From contig NZ_CP042997.1 of the NCBI RefSeq assembly GCF_008087625.1, positions 3,968,001 to 4,032,000 on the forward strand: a stretch of 64,000 nucleotides of DNA. Direction: 5' to 3'. The stretch's first letter is position 1. Each line of letters begins with the position of its first letter. Made by a program: the position numbers and the translations under genes. Under the pieces are notes generated by a model. That model searched no databases and was not told the origin of the DNA. It saw nothing but the letters and a program-made list of their open reading frames with translations. This document shows positions 26,218 through 34,004 of the stretch, piece by piece. The stretch comes from Aquisphaera giovannonii (lineage in GTDB: Bacteria > Planctomycetota > Planctomycetia > Isosphaerales > Isosphaeraceae).

Positions 26218-26633
26218 GCCGGACGGTGTTCGCCCCAAATGCTGGGGCCTCAATTTGACACCTCGCCCGGGAATCCATGAACACGTGACCACCCGCGTGA
26301 GCGGGTGGTTCGGACGGGCGAAGCCCCCAGCCTCCGGTGTGAGCCGGACGGGCATGCGGCGACGCCGGCGAGCCGGGAGGCGACGCCCGGCCTCGGATCG
26401 CACCGACGTGCGAGGCTGGAGGCTTCGCCCGTCCGAACCACGATCTGACGATCGTGGTCACCCGTGCATTCAGTGCAATACCGGCTGTCAAACTCTCCAT
26501 TATGGCTCCCCAACCATTGGGGACGATCGCGCCGGCCGTTGACCGCGGGCCCCTCCTTTCGATACCGTCGCCGCCGGGAGGGGAGCCCCAGTCTGTCCAG
26601 GGCTGAGCGGCCGCGAGCCGGCCGGGGTGGAGA
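26218..26633. other. Intergenic region carrying an inverted-repeat element
   Basis: 416 bases with no gene. It contains the structured repeat at 26285-26463. Outside that repeat are two short perfect hairpins of similar form, one at about 26235-26251 (GCCCCAAATGCTGGGGC) and one at about 26509-26523 (CCCCAACCATTGGGG), and the word TTTGACA appears in opposite orientation on the two sides (about 26257 and 26492). A larger element of about 290 bases is therefore possible. Confidence 0.55.
26285..26463. repeat. Structured inverted-repeat element (MITE-like), about 180 bases
   Basis: Long arms 26305-26334 and 26412-26441 are reverse complements over 30 bases with one mismatch (core GGTTCGGACGGGCGAAGC). 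Each end also has its own perfect 9-bp hairpin with a 4-base loop: ACCACCCGC-gtga-GCGGGTGGT at 26288-26309 and ACCACGATC-tgac-GATCGTGGT at 26437-26458. The outermost bases read GTGACCAC on the left and GTGGTCAC on the right. The symmetry at two levels is not explained by coding sequence. I infer a non-autonomous mobile or REP-type element. Confidence 0.75.
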
Positions 26634-27488
26634 ATGGGCGGGAAGCAATCCGTGACGCGGAGAGCGATGATCGCGGTCGCGATCTCCATCGCCGCGGCGC
26701 TGACGGCTCTCCTCGCGGTCACCATCCGGGACGCACGCGAGGAGGGAGTCCGGCGGGCCTGCGAGATGAATCTGAAGCAGATCGGCCTCGCCATCGGCGA
26801 ATACCACGTCGTCCACGATCGATTCCCCCTCGCCGCGGCGCCGAGCACGGCCCTGGCCCCGGGCGAGCGGCTGAGCTGGCAATTCGCCATCACGCCGTCC
26901 CTCTTCTGCTACCATTGCTACGGCATGGAAGACTACCGGCACGATCGCCTCTCCGCGTCGTGGCGGGATGCGCCGCAGCGGGACTTGGCCGCGGCCGCGA
27001 TCGCGACCCTGCTGTGCCCGGACGCGCCGTATCGCCCGAGCCGTGGGGCCCTCCTGGCGTTGTCTCGCCCCGATCCGTCGAGGACGTCTCCCGTGCCGGC
27101 CACTTACATCGGGATCGCGGGGCTCGGCAAGGACGCCCCGTCCCTGAAAAAGGGCGATCCGCGCTGCGGCATCTTCGGGTATGATCGCGTCACGACATCC
27201 GGCGACATCGCGGACGGCGCGTCCGCGACGATGATGGTGGCCGAGACGTCGACGCTCGCGGCCCCGTGGACGTCCGGTGGCGAGGCCACCGTCCGGGGGC
27301 TGGACCCGTCCCGCGTCCCCTACCTCGGGGCGGGGCGACAGTTCGGCGGCAACCACCCGGGGAAGACGCAGGTCCTCTTCGCGGATGGATCGGTCCGCAC
27401 GATCCGGGACGCGATCGACCCGAAGGTCTTCGAGGCCCTCTCGACGATCGCCGGCGGGGAGGTCCTGCCCGGGGGCTGGGAGCGGTAG
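26634..27488 (+). CDS. DUF1559 (H-X9-DG) family protein without a prepilin signal
   Basis: 284 residues. One N-terminal membrane helix (MIAVAISIAAALTALLAVTI) is followed by the DUF1559 pattern: RRACEMNLKQIGLAIGEYH, a long variable middle, and the C-terminal GNHPGKTQVLFADGSVRTI, which matches the H-x9-DG motif. Most planctomycete DUF1559 proteins start with a type IV prepilin sequence (GFTLIELLV). That sequence is missing here, so the protein is more likely anchored by its helix than processed by a prepilin peptidase. A start at ATG 26667, just before the helix, is also possible. It lies upstream of the large membrane protein gene. Confidence 0.88.
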   Translation: MGGKQSVTRRAMIAVAISIAAALTALLAVTIRDAREEGVRRACEMNLKQIGLAIGEYHVVHDRFPLAAAPSTALAPGERLSWQFAITPSLFCYHCYGMEDYRHDRLSASWRDAPQRDLAAAAIATLLCPDAPYRPSRGALLALSRPDPSRTSPVPATYIGIAGLGKDAPSLKKGDPRCGIFGYDRVTTSGDIADGASATMMVAETSTLAAPWTSGGEATVRGLDPSRVPYLGAGRQFGGNHPGKTQVLFADGSVRTIRDAIDPKVFEALSTIAGGEVLPGGWER

Positions 27489-27562
27489 TCCGCCGGCGAC
27501 GAGGGAGGGCCCTGGCCATCGATTCCGAGCAGCGCGACGCCTCAGCCAGGCTCGGCGACCGC

Positions 27563-29563
27563 GTGCGTCGCGGGGCCCGGGACGGCCTGCTTCGCGTCGG
27601 GCGGCGGGCGGCCCGGGTCGTGCGCCGCTGGCCGAAGACCGGCCTGATCGCCGGGGCGATGCTCGTCTTCCTGGCGCCGCTGGGGTGGGACCTCCTCCGG
27701 GCCATCCCCTGGGAGATCCAGAAAGGCTTCGGCTGGGTCGTCTTCGGCTGCGGGATGATGATTGCCCTGGCGAGGCTGCTCGAGGTCCGCGACGCGGATG
27801 ACCTCCCCCCGATCGACGGCCCGCCGGCGGCCGAGGGGTTCGCCCGGTGCCTCCCGTACCTGCTCGCGGCGACGGCCCTGGCGATGGCCTGGCCGATGCT
27901 GGGTCACCCAGAGAACCTGGGCTTCGGGGACTGGGACTACTACCTGGGCAAGCACGAGGCGATCCGCCGGACGATCCTCGAATACGGCGAATTCCCCTGG
28001 TGGGACCCCTGGACGCGGGGCGGGTTCCCCCTGGCGGCGAGCCCGCAGTGCGGCCTGGTCAGCGTGCACATGCCCTTCGTCCTCCTCCTGGGCACGACGG
28101 CCGGCATGGGGATCGGCACCGCGATCTGCATGGCGTTGGCGTGCGAGGGTGCCCGCCGGCTGGCGCGGCTCTGGATCGTCGACCCCTGGGCCTCGGCGGC
28201 GGCGGGCCTGATCTACGGCCTGAACGGGGCGATCCTCGTCTCCGCGGTCGCGGGCTACCACGTCGTGATGGCCTACCCGGCCCTGCCGTGGATGCTCTAC
28301 CACCTGGCCCGGCTGGGGCGGCGGCCGATCGATGCGGTCGGCCTGGGCTTCTGGACGGCGTTCGGGATCCTCAACGGCATCCAGTACTTCGAGACCTACT
28401 CGGTCCTCATCGCGGGCGTGGTCTGGCTGCGGGCCCTCAGGGCGCGCGACGGCCGCTCGCGATTCCTCGGCCAGACGGTGCTGGCCCTGGGCGTCTTCCT
28501 GCTGTTGACCGGCTGGCGGCTGGGCACCGCGGGGCTCGTCTACCGCGACTTCCCGCGCGTGCTCCGTTCGTCGTTCCTCTCCCCGCTGGACTCGGTGCCT
28601 GACCGCCTGCTCGCCCGGTTCCCGGCGGAAGTCCTCCGGGTCATGGAGAACCCGCACGCCTGGGAGTTCGCGCGCTACGTCGGGCCGGTCGTCCCCCTGC
28701 TCGCCCTGGCGAGCCTGCTGCGGGGCTGGAGATGGTGGCACACCCTGACCCTCCTCACCGGCTGGCTCTCCCTCGGCTCCTGGGAGTGGTACCACCCGAG
28801 CTACTGGCTCGGCCACTGGCCCGTCTTCTCGACGATGCACGTCGTCACGCGGTGGCAGTACATGACCGCGCTGGGGGTCGCGATGGCGGCCGCGGCGACG
28901 ATCGCCCGGATCCGGACGAGCCCGAATCGGGTCGTCCGCGGGCTGGCCATCGCGGCGATCGCGGCCATCGCCGCGGACTACGTGGGCTACGGCTTCGAGG
29001 TCCTGCCCGTGGCGTTCGGCGTGCGGCCGGACGAATCGGCGTACCCGGGGCCGGCCCTCCCGCGGGGCGAGATCATCCAGGTCGCCGAGATCGGCGGCTA
29101 TCCGGCGGCCTCCCGGGGCTACGGGGTCGTCTTCGGATATGAGCCGCTCCTGGGCTACGACCGCAGGTCGCCGACGGCCCGCCTCTGGCGGGGGCACCCC
29201 GGCTACGCCGGCGAGTTCTCGACGGCCGCAGGCCCGGTCCGCCCCGAGTCGTGGTCCCCCAACCGGATCGAGCTCCGCGTGCGGCCCGGCGAGGCGGTCA
29301 CGATCAACCAGAACCCGGGCTCGTGGTGGCTGATCAACGGCCGGCGCGCCTTCCCCGACGACCGCTGCGTCGAGAAGGAGCGGCCGTTCGTCGCCCTCGC
29401 CGACGGGGACGGCCGGATCGACCTGCGGATCAGCCCGCGGGGCCTCGCCGCCGGCCTCTGGCTGCACGCGGCGGGCGCCGCGATCGTCGCGAGCTTCCTG
29501 GCCGCCTCGCTCGCCCGCCGACGCCTACCGACGCCCGTGGCGGCCACATCGGAGCCCGGATGA
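27563..29563 (+). CDS. Large polytopic membrane protein, YfhO/GT-C-like
   Basis: About 666 residues with around 11-13 hydrophobic segments. After the first helix (LIAGAMLVFLAPLGWDLL), the luminal loop DWDYYLGKHEAIRRTILEYG and WWDPWTRGGFPLAASPQ resembles the first external loop of YfhO and other GT-C glycosyltransferases, which carry an acidic pair there. The C-terminal 170 residues form a soluble domain (RVRPGEAVTINQNPGSWWLI) ending in a last helix. YfhO proteins glycosylate lipoteichoic acid in Bacillus; the role in planctomycetes is unknown. The start is uncertain: no ATG precedes the first helix; I chose the GTG at 27563, though a CTG near 27512 lies behind GAGGGAGG. Confidence 0.75.
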   Translation: MRRGARDGLLRVGRRAARVVRRWPKTGLIAGAMLVFLAPLGWDLLRAIPWEIQKGFGWVVFGCGMMIALARLLEVRDADDLPPIDGPPAAEGFARCLPYLLAATALAMAWPMLGHPENLGFGDWDYYLGKHEAIRRTILEYGEFPWWDPWTRGGFPLAASPQCGLVSVHMPFVLLLGTTAGMGIGTAICMALACEGARRLARLWIVDPWASAAAGLIYGLNGAILVSAVAGYHVVMAYPALPWMLYHLARLGRRPIDAVGLGFWTAFGILNGIQYFETYSVLIAGVVWLRALRARDGRSRFLGQTVLALGVFLLLTGWRLGTAGLVYRDFPRVLRSSFLSPLDSVPDRLLARFPAEVLRVMENPHAWEFARYVGPVVPLLALASLLRGWRWWHTLTLLTGWLSLGSWEWYHPSYWLGHWPVFSTMHVVTRWQYMTALGVAMAAAATIARIRTSPNRVVRGLAIAAIAAIAADYVGYGFEVLPVAFGVRPDESAYPGPALPRGEIIQVAEIGGYPAASRGYGVVFGYEPLLGYDRRSPTARLWRGHPGYAGEFSTAAGPVRPESWSPNRIELRVRPGEAVTINQNPGSWWLINGRRAFPDDRCVEKERPFVALADGDGRIDLRISPRGLAAGLWLHAAGAAIVASFLAASLARRRLPTPVAATSEPG

Positions 29564-29620
29564 GGGCCGGGGGGTCCTCGGCGATCGATCCGGCCGCCAC
29601 GACGTCGCGGGCACGCCGGG

Positions 29621-31555
29621 TCAGGTCTCATCGAGCCAGGCCAGGACCAGCGTGGCCTCGCCCGAGCCGGCCCGGACGGTCCTGCGGTCGGGCGTGGTGT
29701 CCCCGGGCCGATGCGCGGCCATGAAGTCGGGGATCGCCCGCAGGCAGGCCTCCATCAGCTCCAGCTCCCAGGGGAGCGGGGGCCGCATGGTCATGCCCTT
29801 CTCCTTCTTGAAGATGGAAGGATACGCATCCGGGCCGGCCACCTCCCAGCCGTGCTCGCGGCCGGCCAGGAGGTCCGCCGGCGGTATGTGGGGCGGCGGG
29901 TCGAAGTGGACGGTCAGGGCGACCGTGAGCCGGGCGGACCGCTCGTCCGCCAGCCTCCCGGACCACATCCGCCGCAGCAGGTCCAGGTCGGTGTACAGGG
30001 TGAGCCCCAGGGTCATGCCCGACCGGCCCATCACCACGGCGTACCACGGGCCACCCCGGAAGCGGTCGCATTCGACCCGGATGGCCTCCTCGTAGCCGAG
30101 GGACTTCCAGGGCGCCCGGCGGTAGAAGCCGGCGGCCGCCTCGTAGAACCCGGCGACGAGCTCGGGCGTCACCCCGGGGGTCTCCAGGAGGCCGGGAGGC
30201 GCATCGCCCATCAGGTGGCCGATCAGGTCCTTGAAGACGAAATCGATCGCGCCGAGCTCCTCGCCCTGAAGGCACTCTACGCCGAGCTCCTCCAGGTGCG
30301 GAGCGAGCTCCTCCCAGGCCGGGCCGGCGAGGACTTGCAGCTCGCCGGGGCGGTGCGGCTTCCCGAGCTTGGGGCGGCTCATGGCCTGGGCCAGCACGTC
30401 CCAGATCCTCGCGGGGGAGGGCGGCTGGAGGTCCATCTCCAGGGCCATGATGCCCTTATGCTGGCGGCTGACGGCGAGGATGAGCCACGGCTGGACGAGC
30501 TCCCCGCCGCTCTCCACGAGGTTGGGCATCGGGCGGGCGTCCACCTGCCACTCATCGGGCTCCCGCCGCAGCGCCTTGAGGCGAGCCAATCCGGCCGCCG
30601 TGGGCCCGGCCGCGGCGGTCTTCTTGACTGCCTTCTTCCCGCGGCCCTTGCCCCCGAAGACGTCCTTCATCCAGGCCAGCGCCCCCGGGGTGGACCGCCA
30701 GGCGGACAGCCCCTGCTGGGCGTACAGCATCGCCTCGTCCTCGCCCCCGCGGCTGTAGTACGGAGGGCCCTCCGCCGGCAAGGGCTCGTCCTGGAGCAGG
30801 TAGGTCGCCACGTGCCGATTGGACTTCTGCGCCGCCTTGAGCTGCTTGCGAGATTCGGGGGTGTCCCCCTGGCGGCGGAAGGCGAGCAGCGCCCGGTTGT
30901 AGGCCCAGGCCGCCGACCCGTCCCCGTCGTACCGGTCGAGGAGTCGCTCCAGCTCGTCGTCGCGGTCCAGTAGCAGCAGCCAGGCCGCGAGGTTGTAGCG
31001 GACGCCCTGGTTGTCGCCGGGGTTCAGGCGGAGCATGTCCCGGAGGTGCGAGACCGCCTCGTCCTGGCGGCCCAGCGCCCACAGGACCATGGCCAGGCCC
31101 TCGCGGGCCCGCATGTAGGGCCGGGTCTCCAGGATGCCCCAGAAGTGGCCCGCGTGGTCGCGGAAGGCCTCCGGGCCGAGGGCCCGCTCCCCGGCGGCGA
31201 CGGCCTGCTCGTAGAGTGCCAGGGCCTCCTTGCGGGTGGGCGCCTGCTCGGCCAGCAGGACGTAGGCGTCGGCGACGTCCGGGGAGACGGCGAGCGCCTC
31301 GCGGGCCAGCCCGGCCCGCTTCGTCGGGTCGGGCTCCTCCAGGGCGTCGTAGACGAGCTCCCGGGCGCGGTCGAAGGCCGTCTCCGCGGCGGCCCCGAAC
31401 TGGCCGGTCAGGATGTCACGCATCCCGCGCTCGATCAGCCGGCGATCGGGCAGGACGAGGGGCGCCTCCGGACCCGAGCCCGCCCGCGGGGTCGGCTTCT
31501 TCCTCGGTGGGCGCTTCGGACCGGGCTGGGACTCGTCCGGCTTCTTCCTGGCCAT
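29621..31555 (-). CDS. TPR/ST7-like repeat protein with an uncharacterised C-terminal domain
   Basis: 644 residues, cytoplasmic. The first 30 residues are Lys/Pro-rich. Residues 40-290 form helical repeats: LAREALAVSPDVADAYVLLA, RPYMRAREGLAMVLWALGRQ, HLRDMLRLNPGDNQGVRYNL and AWAYNRALLAFRR, a pattern shared with ST7-type TPR proteins. After a Lys-rich linker (GKGRGKKAVKK), a second domain of about 320 residues carries QPWLILAVSRQHKGIMALEM and PWYAVVMGRSGMTLGLTLYT and looks like a nucleotide- or peptide-independent beta/alpha fold I cannot name. The start at ATG 31555 was chosen because sequence upstream has no coding character. Divergent from the ThuA gene. Confidence 0.75.
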   Translation of the reverse strand: MARKKPDESQPGPKRPPRKKPTPRAGSGPEAPLVLPDRRLIERGMRDILTGQFGAAAETAFDRARELVYDALEEPDPTKRAGLAREALAVSPDVADAYVLLAEQAPTRKEALALYEQAVAAGERALGPEAFRDHAGHFWGILETRPYMRAREGLAMVLWALGRQDEAVSHLRDMLRLNPGDNQGVRYNLAAWLLLLDRDDELERLLDRYDGDGSAAWAYNRALLAFRRQGDTPESRKQLKAAQKSNRHVATYLLQDEPLPAEGPPYYSRGGEDEAMLYAQQGLSAWRSTPGALAWMKDVFGGKGRGKKAVKKTAAAGPTAAGLARLKALRREPDEWQVDARPMPNLVESGGELVQPWLILAVSRQHKGIMALEMDLQPPSPARIWDVLAQAMSRPKLGKPHRPGELQVLAGPAWEELAPHLEELGVECLQGEELGAIDFVFKDLIGHLMGDAPPGLLETPGVTPELVAGFYEAAAGFYRRAPWKSLGYEEAIRVECDRFRGGPWYAVVMGRSGMTLGLTLYTDLDLLRRMWSGRLADERSARLTVALTVHFDPPPHIPPADLLAGREHGWEVAGPDAYPSIFKKEKGMTMRPPLPWELELMEACLRAIPDFMAAHRPGDTTPDRRTVRAGSGEATLVLAWLDET

Positions 31556-31921
31556 GGGCTTGGACTCCCGCGGGGGGGCCGGGGCATCGACCGCGAAGGG
31601 TTTATGGTACGGCCCGGCGACGGCGTCGGGAATGCATCCCCGGGCGCGGAGCCCGCTCACGCAACCATGACGCCCGCGGTGCGGGGCGGGCGAGGATGCG
31701 GGATGGTCCGCGGGCATCACCGCGGCCCATCGGTTCGGCCCCTGCCCGGTTCCTTTCGCGCGGGGGGTGCGGTACAAGAGACGTTGAAGGCGACCCGCGG
31801 CCGCGGCCGGGCGCCGCGTCGGCGAGCCCCCGCCGGGGCCGTCGCGAGGCCCTCGCTCGCCAGCCCCAATGATGAGATCCACCCTCGACCCGGGATCCCC
31901 ATTCCAAGGAGAACCGCACAG
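31556..31921. other. Divergent intergenic region
   Basis: 366 bases between the leftward TPR gene and the rightward ThuA gene. It ends in a strong Shine-Dalgarno sequence AAGGAGAA (about 31906-31913) for the ThuA start. I see no clear inverted repeat or RNA gene in the rest. Confidence 0.45.
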
Positions 31922-32821
31922 ATGTCGCGAACGCTGAACCGCCGCGATCTGCTCATGGCCGGCGGCGCCCTGTTCCTCGGCGCCGGCGCGCTCAATCGGG
32001 CCTTCGCCGGCTCGCAGGGGAGCACGAAGAAGGTCCTCTTCTTCACCAAGAGCTCCGGCTTCCAGCACGGGCCGATCGCGCGGAAGGGGGACAAGCTGGG
32101 GCTGGCCGAGCGGATCCTCACCGAGGCCGGCAAGGAGCACGGCTTCGACGTCGTCTGCTCCAAGGACGGCCGGCTCTTCGAGCCCGACAAGATCGGCGAG
32201 TGGGACGCCTTCGCCTTCTACACGACCGGCGACCTGACCTCGCCGGGCCAGGACAAGAACCCGCCGATCTCCGCCGACGGCGAGAAGGCCCTGTACGACG
32301 CCCTCCGCGGCGGCAAGGGCTTCATCAGCATGCACTCCGCGACCGACACCTTCGGCCACCACGCCCCCCGCAACAAGGGCGGCGAGGACCCGTACATCCA
32401 GATGATCGGCGGCGAGTTCATCATCCACGGCGCCCAGCAGCCGTCGCAGATCGACGTCGTCGACCCGCACTTCCCCGGGCTCGAGAAGGGGTTCGGCGAG
32501 TCGGGCCAGTTCACCCTGACGGACGAGTGGTACGCCCTGAAGAACTTCCCGGACGACCTCCACGTCATCCTGGTCCAGAACACCAAGGGCATGAAGGGCC
32601 ACATGTACGAGCGGCCCAATTTCCCCTGCACCTGGGCGCGCTCCTACGGCAAGGGGCGGGTCTTCTACACCTCCATGGGCCACCGCGAGGACGTCTGGGA
32701 GAACCCCAAGTACCAGGGCCTCCTCATCGGCGCCCTCTCCTGGGCCACCGGCAAGGTGGACGCCAACATCGAGCCCAACATCAAGCAGGTGACCCCCGAG
32801 GCCAACGTCCTGCCGAGCTGA
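31922..32821 (+). CDS. ThuA domain-containing Tat-exported protein
   Basis: 299 residues. Twin-arginine signal (LNRRDLLMAGGALFLGAGAL) followed by the ThuA fold, a glutamine-amidotransferase-like alpha/beta domain: KKVLFFTKSSGFQHG, WDAFAFYTTGDLT, GGKGFISMHSATDTF, GGEFIIHGAQQP and PCTWARSYGKGRVFYTSMGH. ThuA proteins were linked to trehalose utilisation in Rhizobium, and in planctomycetes they are common among secreted sugar-related enzymes; the reaction is unknown. ATG 31922 follows AAGGAGAA by about 9 bases. It ends just before a terminator-like hairpin and is convergent with the AraC gene. Confidence 0.93.
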   Translation: MSRTLNRRDLLMAGGALFLGAGALNRAFAGSQGSTKKVLFFTKSSGFQHGPIARKGDKLGLAERILTEAGKEHGFDVVCSKDGRLFEPDKIGEWDAFAFYTTGDLTSPGQDKNPPISADGEKALYDALRGGKGFISMHSATDTFGHHAPRNKGGEDPYIQMIGGEFIIHGAQQPSQIDVVDPHFPGLEKGFGESGQFTLTDEWYALKNFPDDLHVILVQNTKGMKGHMYERPNFPCTWARSYGKGRVFYTSMGHREDVWENPKYQGLLIGALSWATGKVDANIEPNIKQVTPEANVLPS

Positions 32822-32848
32822 CGGCCGCACACGCCCCGGATCGAGATT

Positions 32849-32886
32849 GCGGGCCCCGGCCATCCAGGCGCGGGGCCCGCCTCGTT
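32849..32886 (+). terminator. Hairpin terminator after the ThuA gene
   Basis: GCGGGCCCCG (32849-32858) pairs perfectly with CGGGGCCCGC (32871-32880) across a 12-base loop, followed by CTCGTTTC. The stem is strong, while the T run is short. It lies 28 bases after the ThuA stop, between convergent genes. Confidence 0.6.
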
Positions 32887-32937
32887 TCCCGCCCGGCTCG
32901 CCGCGGAACGTCACCTCCGCGAGGCACGACCGACCCC

Positions 32938-33795
32938 CTAAATGGGTTGATGGAACTTGCGATATTCCCGCGGCGTACAGCCGAAGGACCGGCGGAACGC
33001 CTCGTTGAAACGGCTGAGCGAGCCGAAGCCCGAGCCGAACGCGATGCTCGCGATGGAGTCCTTCGTGGTCACGAGCAGCCGCTGGGCGTGCGAGAGCCGT
33101 TGCTGCGTGATGTGGGCGGTCAGCGTGGTGCCGAAAGTCCGCTGGAAGAGGGCCATCGCGTAGTTGGGGTGGAGGCCTGCGTGCTCGCCGATGGCCTCGG
33201 CATCCAGCGGCTCCGTGTAGTTCTGGGCGATGAATGCGGCCATCCGTTCCGCCCGGCTCAGGTGCCGAGCCTCCAGGACGGCCGGTGAGCCCCGCCGCGG
33301 ACGCCGCGTCCCGTCGGCCGCCACGCTCATCGCGAGGCGCCGGAGGCGGGCCTCGACCTCCAGCAGGCAGACTCGGCGACGCTCCTCCGTGCCGATCCGC
33401 AGGTCCTCGCCCCATCGCTCGAACGACGCCCGGTCCGTCGCCAGGCGGCCCTCGTCCGGCTCGACGACGGTCCCGCCTTGCAGGACCGCGTTCGTGAAGC
33501 GGTCCGGCAGCCGCCACTGGAGGAGCCAGGCCAGCGGGATCGTCATCACGAAATACTCGGAGACCAGGTCGAAGTCGACGACCTGATGCGAGATGCCGGC
33601 CCAGAAGGCGGCCAACCGCCCCGCGGGGATGGCGACCTTCCTCCCGCCCATGAGGTAGACCAGCCTGCCTTCCTCCAGGAGGTTGAGCTCGACCTCATTG
33701 TGGCGGTCGCCGCGCGGCATCGCCGTCGGCGTCCAGCGGACGCAACTGAACCCGTACGGCGAGAAATCGGGGCGTGCCGGGTCGAAGCGGGCCAT
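32938..33795 (-). CDS. AraC-family transcription regulator
   Basis: About 285 residues. The N-terminal half is a cupin-type sensor (EVELNLLEEGRLVYLMGGRK, IPAGRLAAFWAGISHQVVDF). The C-terminal 100 residues are the two-helix-turn-helix DNA-binding domain (AIGEHAGLHPNYAMALFQRT, TLTAHITQQRLSHAQRLL, SIASIAFGSGFGSLSRF, GCTPREYRKFH). I chose ATG 33795 (AAGG upstream); a TTG at 33813 would add six residues. Divergent from the glycosidase/DUF1593 fusion gene, so it is likely its regulator, probably activating on a sugar ligand. Confidence 0.93.
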   Translation of the reverse strand: MARFDPARPDFSPYGFSCVRWTPTAMPRGDRHNEVELNLLEEGRLVYLMGGRKVAIPAGRLAAFWAGISHQVVDFDLVSEYFVMTIPLAWLLQWRLPDRFTNAVLQGGTVVEPDEGRLATDRASFERWGEDLRIGTEERRRVCLLEVEARLRRLAMSVAADGTRRPRRGSPAVLEARHLSRAERMAAFIAQNYTEPLDAEAIGEHAGLHPNYAMALFQRTFGTTLTAHITQQRLSHAQRLLVTTKDSIASIAFGSGFGSLSRFNEAFRRSFGCTPREYRKFHQPI

Positions 33796-33814
33796 GACCT
33801 TAGAATTCCGCAAG

Positions 33815-33847
33815 AAATCCCGCGAATCAAGGGAGAAACGCGGGTTT
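33815..33847. promoter_or_regulatory. Inverted repeat in the AraC/glycosidase divergent region
   Basis: AAATCCCGCG (33815-33824) faces CGCGGGTTT (33839-33847), giving a CCCGCG/CGCGGG stem across 14 bases, 20 bases upstream of the AraC start. It may be an operator shared by the divergent genes or a leader hairpin. No second copy was found. Confidence 0.35.
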
Positions 33848-34004
33848 CCTCATGCGAGACTCGGCGAGGGAGGCGGGGGACCCGGCCGGGACCGACGTCC
33901 GCGTCTCTCGTGGGGAGGCCGCCGATCGCCTCGCGGCTGCGCCCCGTGGAGCTCGGCCGCGAGCGGGATCCGGCCGTCCCGGAGGCGATTCGAGGGTCGC
34001 ATCG

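Noticed and set aside
27266-27562. Long N-terminal extension of the YfhO-like protein
   Set aside because: The frame overlaps the DUF1559 gene in another register and reads Arg/Gly/Pro-rich sequence; the real protein must start after it.
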